Assembly: GCA_916700875.1 (NCBI GenBank)
Contig: CAKAKS010000066.1
Span: 13,652,361 to 13,716,360 of the forward strand
Reading direction: 5' to 3'
DNA: 64,000 bases
DNA from: Sebastes aleutianus
Taxonomy: Eukaryota; Chordata; Actinopteri; Perciformes; Sebastidae
Below are positions 32,397 through 45,659 of the stretch, piece after piece; the stretch's first letter is position 1, and each line of letters starts with the position of its first letter. A program made the position numbers and the translations under genes. The notes beneath the pieces were generated by a model. The model saw only the letters and a list, made by a program, of their open reading frames with translations. It ran no database searches and was not told the DNA's origin.

Positions 32397-32605
32397 AGCC
32401 AAATATACTTAGACTTTTCTGTATACTTGTCAGTACGAGCCAAGTATACTTAGACTTTCCCGTATACTTGTCAGTATAAGCCAAGTATACTTAGACTTTT
32501 CTGTATACTTGTCAGTATGAGCCAAGTATACTTGGACTTTTTTGTATACTTGTAATCCAAGTATACTTGGACTTTTCTGTATACTTGTCAGTATGAGCCA
32601 AGTGT
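32397..32605. repeat. 41-bp minisatellite, about five units
   Basis: Units beginning AGCCAAGTATACTTAGACTT start at 32397, 32438, 32479 and 32520, exactly 41 bases apart. A shortened unit and a final partial unit follow. Each unit holds two AGTATAC/GTATACT motifs. Confidence 0.9.
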
Positions 32606-33221
32606 ATTGAAGTATACTTTTGTTAAGTAAATCTCTGATAAGTACTGTACATAAAAGGTAAACTGAAAGTAGACTCTTATTTTAAGTTCAAAAGAAGTAT
32701 ACTAATGGCACACTTGAATAAACTTAATTTTGGTAAGGAGCGTTGAGCTTTCAGGTGACTGTAATCTACCATCCTCCTGCCAGTAGAGTCATAACAGATG
32801 ACACTGGTGTGTTATGAGGTCCTGCTGCTCTGCGTGGAAAGCTTCCCGTGTTCAGTCAAAGACTTCCTCTTCACACATGGAGAAGTAATCAAAACATGGA
32901 GGCAAATGGAGCAAGTATAGGTCTTCCTTCAAAGCAGAATGACTCCCTTCTGTTTTTGACATCGAGACGGCCAAAGCCTTCCGGCGACTGATTAACTACT
33001 GTTTTCACAGAGGAAACCATAACAAATGATTTGTATGCTGTTGTCTAACAGAAATCACCACAGGGACAGTAAACGGAAAAATCTAATCTTCGTTTGCTTC
33101 CTGCTGGGATGAGTAGTGGAAAATACCTCATAAAAATGTAAGGCTACCGAGAGGATAAAGATGTAACACAAAGCAGCTGAAAACCAATACAGTCACAAAG
33201 GCAGGTAAATAATTTCACTGT

Positions 33222-34032
33222 AAAACCTGCAGTTAGCAGAATATCTTTGGCATCATTGGGCAAAAATTCCATAATAACCTTTCAGCATATTGTAATTCAA
33301 GTGTTCTGAGAGAAAACTAGACTTCTGCACCTCCTCATGGCTCTGTTTTCAAGCTTTAAAAAAATCTAACCCGTGATGGGAGACTTTGGCCAATCACAGG
33401 TCATTTCAGAGAGAGAGAGCGTTCCTATTGGCTGTTCATTCAACGGAGGCAGCTGTCAATCATTCGCGAAGTCGGATCAAACGGTCAAACTAGGCAGCGC
33501 TGTCAAATATTAATCAATATTATGTAACTGTAATGCCTATTTCTCACCTCAAATGTTTTCAGAAACATCTTGTAGTGTACTGTTTAGCTGTAAAATGAGA
33601 AAGTTTGTGACCTGGTAGCCACGTGGAGATCAATTGAGGAAATACCAAGCACCGCCCACCAGCCGGAGCAAACTTTCTAATTTTACAGCTTAACAGTACA
33701 CTACAAAATGTTTCTGAAAACATCGAGGAGAAAAATAGACATTACAGTAACAGAATACTGATACATATATGATCAGCGCTGCCTAATTGGACCGTTTGAT
33801 CGGAGTTCATGAGTGATTGACAGCTGCTCATAGATGGCAGGCTCCAGCTCGGCTGTGACTGGTTGTTTTCCTCCGGTCTGTGAAATCTTGCAGATGCCAT
33901 TAGGAGTACCAGAGGACACAGAGGCACATGATTTTTTTTTTCAGATTAGCTGTCTCATGCGCTACTGTCAAGATATAGTGACGCTTTTTTAATCATATTT
34001 GCTCCAATTCTATACCTACTGCTGCTTTAATA
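33222..34032 (-). mobile_element. Fold-back element family F, copy C
   Basis: It is the reverse complement of copy A over nearly its full length, with a central palindrome at about 33545-33725 and the right end CTACTGCTGCTTTAA. A further right-end fragment with TGTCTCATAGACAACTGCC lies at about 34286-34415. Confidence 0.75.
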
Positions 34033-34285
34033 GTTTTTTTGTTCATGTAAAAGTTCTGCAAAGTTACAAAGCCCAAAGTCCACGCCAAAGGGAGTTACTC
34101 TCCCCCACAGAAACACTGCTCCAGAACTGCCTGAAACACCTTGCGTTTCTTCCGTAACGTGGTGATGTCACCAAGTACCATATTTGCATAATACCTGCCT
34201 AGCGGCTATTTGGCACGCCCTCAAACAGAGCTAGTTAGAGCGGAGCTGGAGCGGAGTCTGAGTAAGAGTGTTTACCAAGAGTAAT

Positions 34286-34415
34286 TGGACTGATGGACAT
34301 GATTTTTTTCAGATAACCTGTCTCATAGACAACTGCCAGAATATAGGGACCATTTTAAAAAAAATAACTTTTTGTAATCATATTTGCTCCAAATCTACCT
34401 ACTTCAGCTTTAATT
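34286..34415. repeat. Right-end fragment of fold-back family F
   Basis: It shares CAGATAACCTGTCTCATAG and ATCATATTTGCTCCAAATCT with the right end of copy C, 250 bases away. This suggests a local duplication or a second partial insertion. Confidence 0.6.
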
Positions 34416-34419
34416 GCAG

Positions 34420-35429
34420 GGGTGGAAATAACAAATTACATTTATTCTATCTGACTCTAATAAACTGTGAGAATGGAACAGGAGAAAGGAGATACATCAG
34501 CAGCTGCAGCAGAGAAGAAGCTGCAGGTGTGTCTGCAGCCGCTAGGGGGCGGAGCTCCAGAGAGGAGACACTCCAGAAATGAATGTTTGCACACGGCCCG
34601 CCGAGGTCACGGGCCGGGGCCACTTCAACTACAAGTGAATGAAGGATCATAATATCTGGTGTGGTTGTAAGTTAGTAGCATTATTGTACCTCGGCGTAGT
34701 TAAATATAACATAGTTAAATGTTGCGTCTATCTTAATTAATGACCGATATAATGCGCCACCTGACGAGCACGCTTACCTACAATGTTCGTGAACAGTAGC
34801 GGCGGGCTAACTCTGGCAGGTGTGTGAAGACTTTCTGCTGTTTGAGACTGTTAATCCCTGGAGCTCAAAAAAGGAGCCGAGTGGACTGGTTGTATTATGC
34901 TTTGAGAATGAAGGAGAGGAGAGACGTTAAACCTGGAGCAGGTTATGGAAGCCTTTACCGTGCTCGAGACTCACAGGCTGCCGTTGTTCAGACGGGTCAG
35001 TACAAAGAACGTTGCTAGGCAACCAGTTTTATGTTCATGCTACCTAGTATGTGAAAACAGAAATATGAAACAGATGCTCCTCTCACTTTGTCTATCTCTG
35101 TCTTTCATCAGAGAACCAACATGCACAGGTGGTGCTTAGTGTTATCATACAGCTCATCCAGTATACAGGGCTTCTTGTCTGATTTGTGATTGTTCCCAGG
35201 GATGTTATGGCAGAAGGCAGGTAATGAAATTAGAACCTACCACCTGCCAAATAACAGCAAATGTTGGTTGTGGCAGGTGAAAATTTCCGGTCCCCTGCCA
35301 CCATGGCAGACAGGTTTTCCTTATATTCAAATATTATTTTTCAAAAGCAATTCCTAAATTAAAAATAGTCAGTGATTAAGGTTACATGATCCATATTTCT
35401 ACTGCCTGGTACCGCTGACTCAGTGTTTA
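34420..35429. other. Intergenic, no gene seen
   Basis: A GC-richer patch at 34450-34640 contains CAGCAGCTGCAGC motifs and is open on both strands for about 65 codons, but has no domain signature. Confidence 0.4.
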
Positions 35430-35825
35430 CTAGGGGTGTAAGAAAATATTAAAAATATGGAATATTGCAATATTATGTTTTGTGATGCTGTATCGATTCT
35501 CAAAAACCCTGTATTGATTTTTAGTTGATAGTTTACAAGCAAAGATTAACTCAGTCAATACTTTATTTTATTTACAAAGAGAAATGCAAATGCAGATCCT
35601 ACTATTCTGATTGCATAAAAAAGTTAAAAAAAAAAAATTTTACTCAGATTTTATGCATGTGGCAGTGTGTTTTTTATACTATGACCGTTTTCCTAAATTA
35701 GATTTTAAAAAATCTATATATTGCCTTGCTTACAGTACCGCAATATGTCGCGATATATTGAATCGTAACCCCTGTATCAGGATACGTATCGTATCGCCAG
35801 ATTATTGCTAATACACAGTCCTAGT
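35430..35825. repeat. hAT-like element with ATATCG-rich ends, copy 2
   Basis: It runs from TAGGGGTGTAAGAAAATATT to CGTATCGCCAGATTATTGCT and then ACACAGTCCTA. It is the same family and orientation as 25880-26220 and the inverted TAGGG/CCTA ends are visible. Confidence 0.65.
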
Positions 35826-37471
35826 GTTTACAATTCTAAAGCGTTCTAAATCGATTTCAGAAGAAAAAAAATAAAATTGTGTGGCTAGTAGAAATGTCAA
35901 GTGACCTGCCACAGTGGCACGTGAGGAAAAAACTTAATTTCAGACCCTGGCAGTAGGGTCTTTGCGTGGTGAATATTGAATCTTTATCACGTAAATATGG
36001 TCTTGATGGTGATGTTTCTAGATGTGATAATAGCTTATAAATAGTTATAATGTTCACCATTTTAGTTTAGAGTTTTAGCATGTTGATTAGCACTACACAG
36101 TACAACTGAGCCTGATGGGAATGTCATTATTATTGCATGAATGTTTGTACAAAAATATCATGGCGATTCATCCAATAGTTAGATATTTCAGTCTGCCACT
36201 GTTTTATATCTATGAAAACAGTGCAGTCTCTCCTTTGCTGTGATATGTGTATTAGTGGCTGTATTAGTGCAGCCGGTGTGGAGTTCATGTTGTTTACACG
36301 TCCACGTTGTCTGCATTGGTTTTTATTCTACTGTTGATTCTAAAAGAAGTTTAACGCGCTGTGGTGTCCATAGCTCATTTTATTTATTGTATTTTTGTTA
36401 AATTGTCTGAATTTGTCTCTTTTCTGGTAATATTCTTGAGGCTACACTGAGGAAGGCAGGTAATATTTATAATTGATAATCAGTTGTAAGCACACAGACT
36501 GCAGAGTGCCTGTCTGTTGGTGTGGACATAAGGGGTCTTGTTGCTGATGTTGTTCCACTTGTGTATAAGTTGACATTTAATTCAATCTATTTTGTAGCTT
36601 AAATATGTTCGTTAATTTAACAGTAGTAGGCTATCGTATATCTTCCCCCTCTCCCCTCAAAAAAATGTAACGCAGTAACGTTTACTCGGTACATTTTAAC
36701 CTACCTACTATATGCTTTTACTAAAGTACGTTTTTACAAGTACTTTTACTTGAGTAAATTTCTTTAAATTAACAGTACTTTTACTAGAGTCCAAGGTCAT
36801 TTAACAGAGATGATTTATGCTGCAAATCTTAGTGTGAGGGAAGTGATAATACTCATGACGGCCTGTTTTCAGAAGCTAATGTATACTGAAAGGTGGCAGA
36901 AAAGTCCTCAAAGACAACTTGGGCTGCTTATTTGACCTAGAAGGATCCAAGACAAACAGTCTGCAGCTTCAAAGTATAGCCGTGCTGCCTGTGTGGTCCG
37001 TTTCGGTCTATGGGACCATATTTTACTCGTAAAGACTGACATAAAAGCTTCTAATGTACACTGAACACAAAGGCCAACAAACACGTCTGGATATTACTGG
37101 TACAACTATACAAATCATACTCAAACTCACTAATTATTAATAATCACTAATAACTGGCTGCAGAGGACAGAACAACCAACATGACATGCTGATCCACATA
37201 TGCTGTTGGCATATAGAAGCCCTGACACAGGAATATTGGGGGTCATCAGTTGAGTTGGGTTCGGGGAACAGTGTCTGAAATGGAGTGTATATTCCATATT
37301 TGCACAAAACGTTTTACTAAGTTTACTTGCACAGGTAATCAAAAATCAAACAAAACTTCTCTGACGGGCTCAAGACTCTATATAAGGAATAAAGATACTC
37401 TGCGATGAGATTATTTGCCCCGATTACTCAGTTTGAGATGTCTCCATAAACGCCATTCAAACTTTGTAGGC
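35826..37471. other. Intergenic, no gene seen
   Basis: AT-rich sequence. A Tol2-like AAGTAC-rich stretch at about 36705-36790 (TACTTTTACTTGAGTAAATT) is probably a hAT fragment. Confidence 0.45.
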
Positions 37472-37683
37472 AATTTATGATTCCTTCTGCTTAGGTCAGT
37501 GTCAGGCAGTATAGTATAGCAGCATAGTAAAAGTGTTCTCACTGCTGCCATCAGTACTTCCATAAACAAAAGGGAAATGAGCTACGGTCTACCTTCAGCC
37601 AGAGTGTCGTTCCAATCATTCCCCAGGCTGTCTGTTCCCCAGGCATTAAAGCTAGCAGACCTGAACCTAAATACACAGCTACC
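37472..37683 (+). repeat. Homologous segment S, copy 1
   Basis: It shares GTGTCAGGCAGTATAGTA, ACTGCTGCCATCAGTA, GTTCCAATCATTCCCCAGGC and AGCAGACCTGAACCTAAATA with 39840-40102. Direct orientation, about 2.4 kb apart. There is no coding potential; probably a MITE. Confidence 0.75.
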
Positions 37684-39839
37684 GAATATATCTTGTTTCC
37701 CACAGTCCACTGGCTATATAACACATTATATATTGTTTTGTTTTATTTGTTTAATCTGTACAATAAGAAATGTCATATTACAATAGCTGCTATAGAAATG
37801 TGGCCTTCTGTTGCTCAAACTGTGCAGACACGGCCTGCTTATCCTTTTACTAATGCAAAAGCCACAGCTTGCCAGTCACCTTTTTAATGATGTGTTTATG
37901 TGATCCCCATCAACCCGTTAAATCTGGAATTATCATGTGACCATGTTATGTTTGCCAGGTGCTTGCATTCAGGTGTTCAGCGATCACTGGTAAACAGATG
38001 ACACGAAATAGTCCAATAAACAAACACAGCAAAGTGTAAGTGATGGAGGCCAGGCATGAAATGCACTGTTATTGTTAGCAGCCTGCTGTTAATCAACACA
38101 TTTAAACAGATGATGACATGGAAATGGAAGTTATTCTTTTGCTTTCCTTAATACGAATTTATGACATATTTCATTCTAATATGTAATGTATTTTCCTTAT
38201 ATTATTATTATGATATCATATTAATTTGGGTTTGTCCACATTTATCACTGGTATTTAGCCTTTTCCCAGCTGTTTGAGGTCAACTATCCACAGTTGTTAA
38301 CATGAAAATTCCTGATTTCACGAGTTGTCAAGGCCCACTAAAAGCAACATTAGTCCTGGTCTGTGACGAGGCAGGAACTCACAAGTATGGGGAATTCTCT
38401 GTAGACCATATTATTTGGGGACAAGGCACGGTTTCAGCCCATTAGCGTTCAAGCTTCACAAAGAGAGTTTGTGAAATGGAACAGCTGTTCTGGAGGCTCA
38501 ACACCTTACTAAGACATTTTATGTTTGTTTTTCATTTATTTGTCACCTGATGTCAATACACTACGCCTAGGAATTAGAGTGGCACAATTATTCTAAAATA
38601 CTGGGAAAATTTTGTGCTGCAGTGATGTCCTGGCCTACACATCTTACTCTACAGACTTAAGAAAACATCTTTGTTTTGTACAGATCCCTGAAAAAACACA
38701 CACCATAATCATTGTAATATGTTTTCAATGAAAATTATGTAAAATTATCATTCCCTCTAATATCGCAAATCATATCACAATTGCAATATCAGTCAAAATA
38801 ATCGTAATTAGATATTTTTTTCAAAACCGTGCAGCCTTACTAGGAATAAAGGGATATCAAAGGAATATATAAAAAGATATGTTGTAACTTTTAATTTCAA
38901 GTGTTGAGCCCATTACGGAGTTACTGATTAGCCTAATAAATTTTAATATTTGGCAAAATTGGTTCAATATTTATGGTAGGGTCAAGCAAACACACGTGCT
39001 TTGTTGAAACCCAGGGATGGAAAAGACCACACTTGACTGAATTTGGTCAAATAAACTGGAGCGAGTACTCGGGGAGTTTCGGGTCAATGGCTTTCTCTTG
39101 GAAACCTGCTCATTAAGGGAGAATTGTGTAGTAAAATGCAAAGATGGATAAAATTGATAACAGAAGACACAATTCATGGATCAGTTTTGTTTTGCTTGTT
39201 TGTTTATACTCTCTTCTACAACAATACTCTCAGAAATCAGTTAACAGATTTTGATGAAGGCAACAAAAGATGCATCCCACCATGCTGATGTTCATTACGA
39301 GTCATACTGATTGGGGTGCTAAAATGTCAAGTCAAAACAGGGTGGCCTGTACTAAATGATGCTAGTTAGTGCAGAGACATATTCAATTATGTATATGGGA
39401 TGCTTACAACTGATGTAACCAACCTTTGATTTATGGGATAGTAATTAAAGGTGTACTTGAAAATAGGTCTGTGATAGCAGCAGGCGGAAACCTCCGGTCT
39501 CCGGTCTTCAGGTCTCCGTAGCCTACTTTTGTAGCTTCTAATTGAATCTCCTGCTTCCCTGTTTGTACTTGTTTCGCTTTCAGCTGCATAGGACACGACC
39601 ACTGCGCTCTGAAACCCAATTTTTCCAATGGCTTGCGCAGCGCAACCACAGCTTTTCACTGCGCCAAGGAAAGCGTGAGCACAGCCAAAAGCGGAGCTCG
39701 CAGCTTGCGGAGCGTGCAACTCGTGGTGCGCTGCAGCCAAAGTTCAACCTGGTCGAACTCTGGTCGCAGCGCACTACGATGTGTGCTGAACCCAGCGGCG
39801 AGCGCAACACAAACCACATTCTGTGTTAAAGGTCCATTA
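37684..39839. other. Intergenic, no gene seen
   Basis: The stretch 38580-38845 carries an AATATC-type dispersed repeat end. The patch 39585-39800 is unusually rich in GCAGCG/CGCAGC motifs and open in several frames, most simply explained by its low-complexity composition. Confidence 0.4.
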
Positions 39840-40102
39840 CAGGCTATTCATGATTTCTTCTACATAGTGCTTTTCTAATGCTCAAAGGTTAGTGTCAGGC
39901 AGTATAGTAACAGTGTTTAAAGTCTGGGCTGAGCTGGGTGTTTGGGGGTGGCACTGCTGCCATCAGTAATTCCATAAACAACAGGGAAATGAGCTATGGT
40001 CTACCTTGAGCCAGGGTGCCGTTCCAATCATTCCCCAGGCTGTCCTTTCCTCAGGACATCAGTCATTAAAACTAGCAGACCTGAACCTAAATACACAGAA
40101 AA
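39840..40102 (+). repeat. Homologous segment S, copy 2
   Basis: This is the longer copy of the segment at 37472-37683, with an extra AAAGTCTGGGCTGAGCTGGG piece that the first copy lacks. A TTAAAGGTCCATTACAGGCT segment precedes it and may be its true left end. Confidence 0.75.
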
Positions 40103-40479
40103 CACTGTGTTCTTCTCCACAGTCCAGCAGCTTAAACCAGAGAGAAACAAGCTACGATTCCTGCATTAGTATGACTTGATTCCATGTCACACCTGGTTTG
40201 GAGGCTGGCTTGTTGGAAAAAATGATACTGTTGCCAGATAAACGTCCAATAAGATTTGACAGAGCCAAGAAGATGACAATCAAAGACTGATCACTGCTGC
40301 TATAAAACAAGCCTGTCACATAAAGATGTGGGATGGCCATATTAAAATAACTGGGATCCAAGATTCATGATTTGCTCCAAGTGGGACTTGTGTAGCAACT
40401 CATAATGTAATAACTACTGCGCATATTGTAATCATTTAAATGTAATAAAACCTCTTTGAGTTAGCAGCCACGATGCTGC

Positions 40480-40790
40480 GTGTATTGTCGTGTACACATG
40501 CAGCCACTTTCCCAGTAAGGATCCACCGCATCATTTAGTTTGTGTGTCAGCCCGGCAAAACGTTAGCGAGTATCGGACAGACCGTGTGTGTATGTTGCTG
40601 GCGGCTTTGTGCTCGCCGTCTCCACACACATACGGTCTGTCAGCACGGCGTAACGTTAGTGAGTGTCCGACAGACCGTGTGTGTGTGGCGGCGGTGAGTG
40701 TGGGGTTGTCTGTGGCGTTATCACTGCAAACGTAGCAGTGCAGTGTGTGCACAGTTTATTTATCGGTGAATAAATGCTACAACTCCTCAA
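40480..40790. repeat. Interior fragment of TAGGG-type hAT element H2
   Basis: It is the reverse complement of about 51250-51480 inside element H2: CCACCGCATCATTTAGTTTG, GTGTCCGACAGACCGTGTGT and AGTTTATTTATCGGTGAAT. It holds internal direct and inverted copies of an ACAGACCGTGTGTGT motif. Its own termini were not found. Confidence 0.65.
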
Positions 40791-40799
40791 GACCCAAGG

Positions 40800-42962
40800 C
40801 AAGGTCCTGTATCTTGCATATCTTGTATTGTATCAGTGCGATAAGAGTTTCAAATGTTAAGTAGTAATTAGTCCGAGCAGTGCTAACACAACGTAAAAAA
40901 GCTGGTAGTCCGCCATCTTTCGTCACACTTATCAGAACAATACGAACATTCAGGCTCCCTCATGTGGCATAAAGGTGTACTGCAGATATAAATGTTAGAT
41001 AAAAGACTATGAAATAAATTCTGCAAATTGATTTGGCATTTGTTACTTTAAATTAAGTACTAAACTAGAGGCGTTACTATGCTTTAAGAAGACAAGGAGA
41101 GTACTCTTTACATTTAAATGATTACATTATGCACAGTTATTATGCCTGTTACAATTGTAAAACATACAGTGTGTTAAGAACATTAGACACAGTACATATA
41201 TTATATTGAATGCATATAATATAGTGTCTTTTCTACACTGGGGTAGTTTTGTAGGGAATTTTTTGTATTTGCACAAGCAATGGTCATCGGGCTGTGAAAG
41301 TAGGTCAAATATGCTGCTGACATAATCCACACAGAGTCATAAACTTCACTGAGAGCTGAAACCTAAACTCTACTACTGACTGCCTCCCCTGATGACAGAA
41401 CTGTGTGTGTTTATCATGAAACCTTCAGGACTCTCCTATATTACAACTCGCTCCCCCATGAGTCTATGACAGGCCATTAGACTGCTCCCTTGAAACTCGC
41501 TCACATACTACCCGTATAGACCAACTGCCATTGCCTTTCACCAGCACATTAGGTCGCACATCATTATATTTTCAAGTTGCTTATATGGCACAGGGCTTTT
41601 TCTTTGTTGTTCTGTGCTGCTTCCATGGATCCCGAATCACAACATCTGTTAAATAGCCTTTCCATAGTGAGTGTGTTCCTTTGGATTCTTTCCAAGTGAT
41701 GTAAAGACGGCCCTCTTGTGAAACATGTCTGGAAACCATACGTTAAGCCGTGGCGCTCATGACAAATAGGTACTGTAACCTTGATCCTTGAACTCCACGC
41801 TACAAGTCATAATGTCAAACCTAATATATGTAGGCTACTGAGCTGCTTTGGGGTTTAATGCTTGTTAAGAAAGAGGCTGCACAGGGATGAACGACAGGGA
41901 AATTCAGTAAATTCTGAATTTAATCTGACACAAATTTAAAAAGTTGGTCATTTGCTGCATACGTGGCAAGTTAATAATGTTATCCGCAGCATCAGCATTG
42001 TCAGCGATAAATTGTCAAATCCCTGCGTGAGTTCTATGTCGAGTGGATTTCAGACGAGGGCCACACAGGCTGCTCATGCTTTCAACGTCAGACTAATGAC
42101 GTCTGGATGAAATCCTGTTCCTCTGAATTCTCGCACGTTCCATATTTACTGGTCTCGTTTGGCGGTTTCTGCAACAGTCGGGGCGAGCTTGACAAAATCC
42201 TGAGCCAGTCCCATTCTTTCCACTCAGATCATAAAACTTTTCCTCCCTACAGAACCGTTCTTGTTGGTCTACCAGACACAGTGCGTCCTATACAGCAAGG
42301 CCATGGAATAATTAAGCAAACGCTTTCCACGCCACATCATAGAGGAAAATATTAATATTTCTATTTTGATAAATGCTTTACATTACCATCTGATTCAGAA
42401 TGTAGCCATAAGGCAAACAAAAAAGGTTATAACAACAATTTACTAAAGTGAATTCACAGTTGTAATAGGCTTGTCAATCAAAAATGCACAACAAACGGCG
42501 AGCAACAGTAGACCGGGGGTGGCGAGGTCGATACAGGTCACCTGAGAACCATCCATCATGGCTGGCAGACAGGAACACATGCTGGCCTTGTACATACCCA
42601 TGTTTAAACAAAGCTCTCTGTGGTGGCCTCACACAGCAAGACGCTCATACTGGGTACATACACTGAGCAAAACACAACCTCTTTCCATGTGATTCCACTC
42701 ATGAAAAATATAACAAGTTGACTATTATGGAACGTATTCCACAAACGGTATTTGTAGTCTTGAACTATGGACAAATGGGAGCTGTGTTGTTTGACTTTCA
42801 GCTGTTCAACTAACATGTTTACGTTCAATGTCAACTAAGGCTGGAAGTAACTAACTGCATTCACGTCGTCAGCTAGTGTAACTGCATTTGTGGCTTTTTG
42901 AGTGTATCAGTTATTTTACTATAATTTATTGTTTTCAATTGAAATTACGTCAATTACATAGG
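40800..42962. other. Intergenic, no gene seen
   Basis: Mostly unique sequence without coding signature. No repeat matching elsewhere in the window was noticed. Confidence 0.4.
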
Positions 42963-43607
42963 GCTGCTCCTCTTGGTCGATTAGTCGACTAATCGGTCGT
43001 TTTGGTCTTAGTCAACTAAGATTTCTTTAGTTGATTAGTCAACTAGTTATACCCCCACTATAACGTAGTCGGGGGTATATAGCGCTCCGTATGTCTGTCC
43101 CTCCGTTTCCGGAGCAGAACTTGGAAACTATTTAACTTAGGAACTTCAATTTTGGTATGATGGTTGACAGTGTGGTTTAGTTGTGCCTTTTGGGGGTTCG
43201 AGGTCCAGGGTGCCCAAAAATTCAAAGATTTTGGCCACCCTGGACTTGAGGAAGGTGAGCTAAAAACGAGGTACATTGTGCTCCAATTTCATTAGTTCCT
43301 AAAGGGCAAAACCTTTGGCCCTACTTTAATAGCGGTCAAGCGGTGTGCGGGGGTATGTGAGCCATGCTCACTTTTGCCTTGTTTTAGAGTAGTTTTTTTA
43401 TGCTTTTTTCTTGCTGAATGACTTATTTCCAAGAAGCTTATGAGCACATCTCTCCTAAACAAAAGATTTAAAGTGGTGCTTTTGTGTGATTCTTTGTGGA
43501 GAAACTAATCAGATTTACAGATCTGATTATTAGAGTGTTCGATTAGTCGACAAAATCGTATGAGTGTTAGCCGACTAAAATGGTCTTTAGTTGAGAACAG
43601 CCCGAAT
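42963..43607. mobile_element. GATTAGTCGACTAATC-type hAT element (H1), with nested insert
   Basis: The left end is AGGGCTGCTCCTCTTGGTCG followed by ATTAGTCGACTAATCGG; the right end is TTTAGTTGAGAACAGCCC. The interior around 43048-43383 differs from the other H1 copies near 51.7 and 52.3 kb. It contains a GGGGGTATA inverted pair, indicating a separate insertion. Confidence 0.65.
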
Positions 43608-43828
43608 AAGTTTACCCTACAAATGTCTTCACTCTAAAACTATTTATACTAAGTATTGGACAACTGTAGAGCCTTCTGCCAATAACAGGCAGTCAGTGAT
43701 CAGAAACATATTGGTGCATCACTGTTCTCTCTAAATGGTAACTCTTACGGAGATGCCAATCAGGCAAGTCACAGTAAATATTATTTCTAGTTAATGAAAT
43801 ATAAGTAATGTATGCGAACTAGGGATGC

Positions 43829-43905
43829 TAATTTTGAAAAAATAATGTAACCGATAACTGACCCTCGTTCACCGATTATTAACCGACAATGTTTTTCCGT
43901 ACAAA
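43829..43905. repeat. End fragment of TAGGG-type hAT element H2
   Basis: TAGGGATGCTAATTTTGAAA followed by AACTGACCCTCGTTCACCG matches, as reverse complement, the right end of the element at 51012-51648. Confidence 0.65.
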
Positions 43906-45659
43906 AGTGCTGCAGGCTCACTGCTCTTTCTTCACTTCCTTATACGCATCTGTTGAGCTTGTTTTCTTTAAACTCCCATGCAAATCTAGGAGGATACATA
44001 ATACAATTCACTAATTTAGCAGCTGTTTTCTGGACAGTGTGTATTTTAGTTGAATATTCATTTTTATTGAATTTGACATTTACTCGACAAGGTGGCCTTT
44101 ATATAATTTAATGGATAACAGCAAATAGAGAATTACTTAAAATAATTAATTAGCGATTATCTCGTCTTAAAATCTACATTTTTATTTAACTGGTCACAAA
44201 TTGTACTCATAACAGAAGCTTTCCTCCTGCTAATCCCAGATGAACTTTCTCAACATGCTCATTCATTCACCAACATAGAAGCCCATCTGTGAAACATTTC
44301 CAACGCGAAGCCACTTTCCATGATCCTCTCCCATGCGGTGCTTGCAGCTTTAAAATGCATTGATTGGCTACTATTTCAATGTGGGACTAACATTTTCCCC
44401 CTGACATTTTTATGATCCGTTGTTCCTCCACCTGCTGAGGATTAGAGATGGAAAGGGAACTAATCACTGCACCAACACCGTGGTTTTGGATGACATCCAA
44501 TGAGTCACTCAAAGCACTCAACATTGAAAAGCATCTCAGCTTCCCAGCCGCTGAGTAACAGAGACATTCACCAGTTATCCGCAAAGTCAGCTGCAGATGT
44601 CATTTATTAGAGGAAAGAGAAGAAGATGGGTAAACAGTTGAATAATAGCAGTTCAGTTTAACACATGTGACGCGTGAGAGCTGAAGGTGAATCATTTTCT
44701 TTGATCAAAAATGTCTTTAAAGGGATTAGCTAGTCACACGTGTGACCGGTCCTTCAGTCTGGCTTAATCTTGGATGTTATGAAATGAATTCGTCCACTCC
44801 AATATCTTGTGCCAGGAACTTTGTCTCATAAAGCCAGTTGTACATTCTCACCGTGTCATCAGGGGAAACATTTAGACGCTTCCATTCACTACAGGAAGAA
44901 ACTGAATCGACCGTGAAAGAAATAAACGGCCGACTGCCTTCAAATACTGAACCACACATGATCTGAACAAGGAAATCATACATGAATGTGAAACAAATAT
45001 AATCCATTATGTAATATACATAAGACTATGTTTATTGCACTGATGAGATTGTTCATTATAGATATTTCATTCTTGAAAACTACAGTAAGCTTTCACTTAA
45101 GCTGGTTGCATCTTTATAGTTTACAATATTTTCTTTCACTTGCTATGAAATTATGCCCCGAGGATGTTACAGCAGCTGACATCAGAAAGGTTAAATGCTG
45201 CCTATTGCAAATAGCTTTTCCAGTCTTACTACATTTGGTTAATAGTGCATGGGAACATTTCCCCAAAGCTGACTGTTTTATGATATTCCTTGATAGAAAA
45301 CACATGAATGCGAACCGTACAAGAGCCTGACTTCACAGATGCACTGAGGCCAATATTAAATCTATAGGCTTAAAGGGAATGGTAGATGGAAATATAAAAC
45401 TATACAATGGAAAATGCTGATTGTACAATATACAGGAGCACCTGAATAGTTGCACACATGGTAGAAAACAAATTTGAAGATTAAATCATATTTTAACTGC
45501 AAGGCTTCAGCTATTGACTTGTGCACCATGTTCTGCACTTCATTTTTTGATATAATTTGGTTTATAATAATTTTAATCTGGAGTTCTTACCAACCCACAA
45601 ACTGTAAAATAAGACAACCCAGTCAGTTTTTTGTGGGCTGACTAGATCAGAAAACATGT
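43906..45659. other. Intergenic, no gene seen
   Basis: AT-rich sequence. Open frames of 76 (minus, 44777-45007) and 100 codons (plus, 45028-45330) have no recognisable motif and are not called. Confidence 0.4.

Noticed and set aside
34447..34652. Possible small exon in a GC-rich patch
   Set aside because: Open on both strands, rich in CAGCAG/CTGCAG, with no recognised family.
39542..39878. Overlapping open frames in a GC-richer patch
   Set aside because: Frames are open on both strands because of repetitive GCAGCG motifs; there is no domain, and codon bias is not consistent with a gene.
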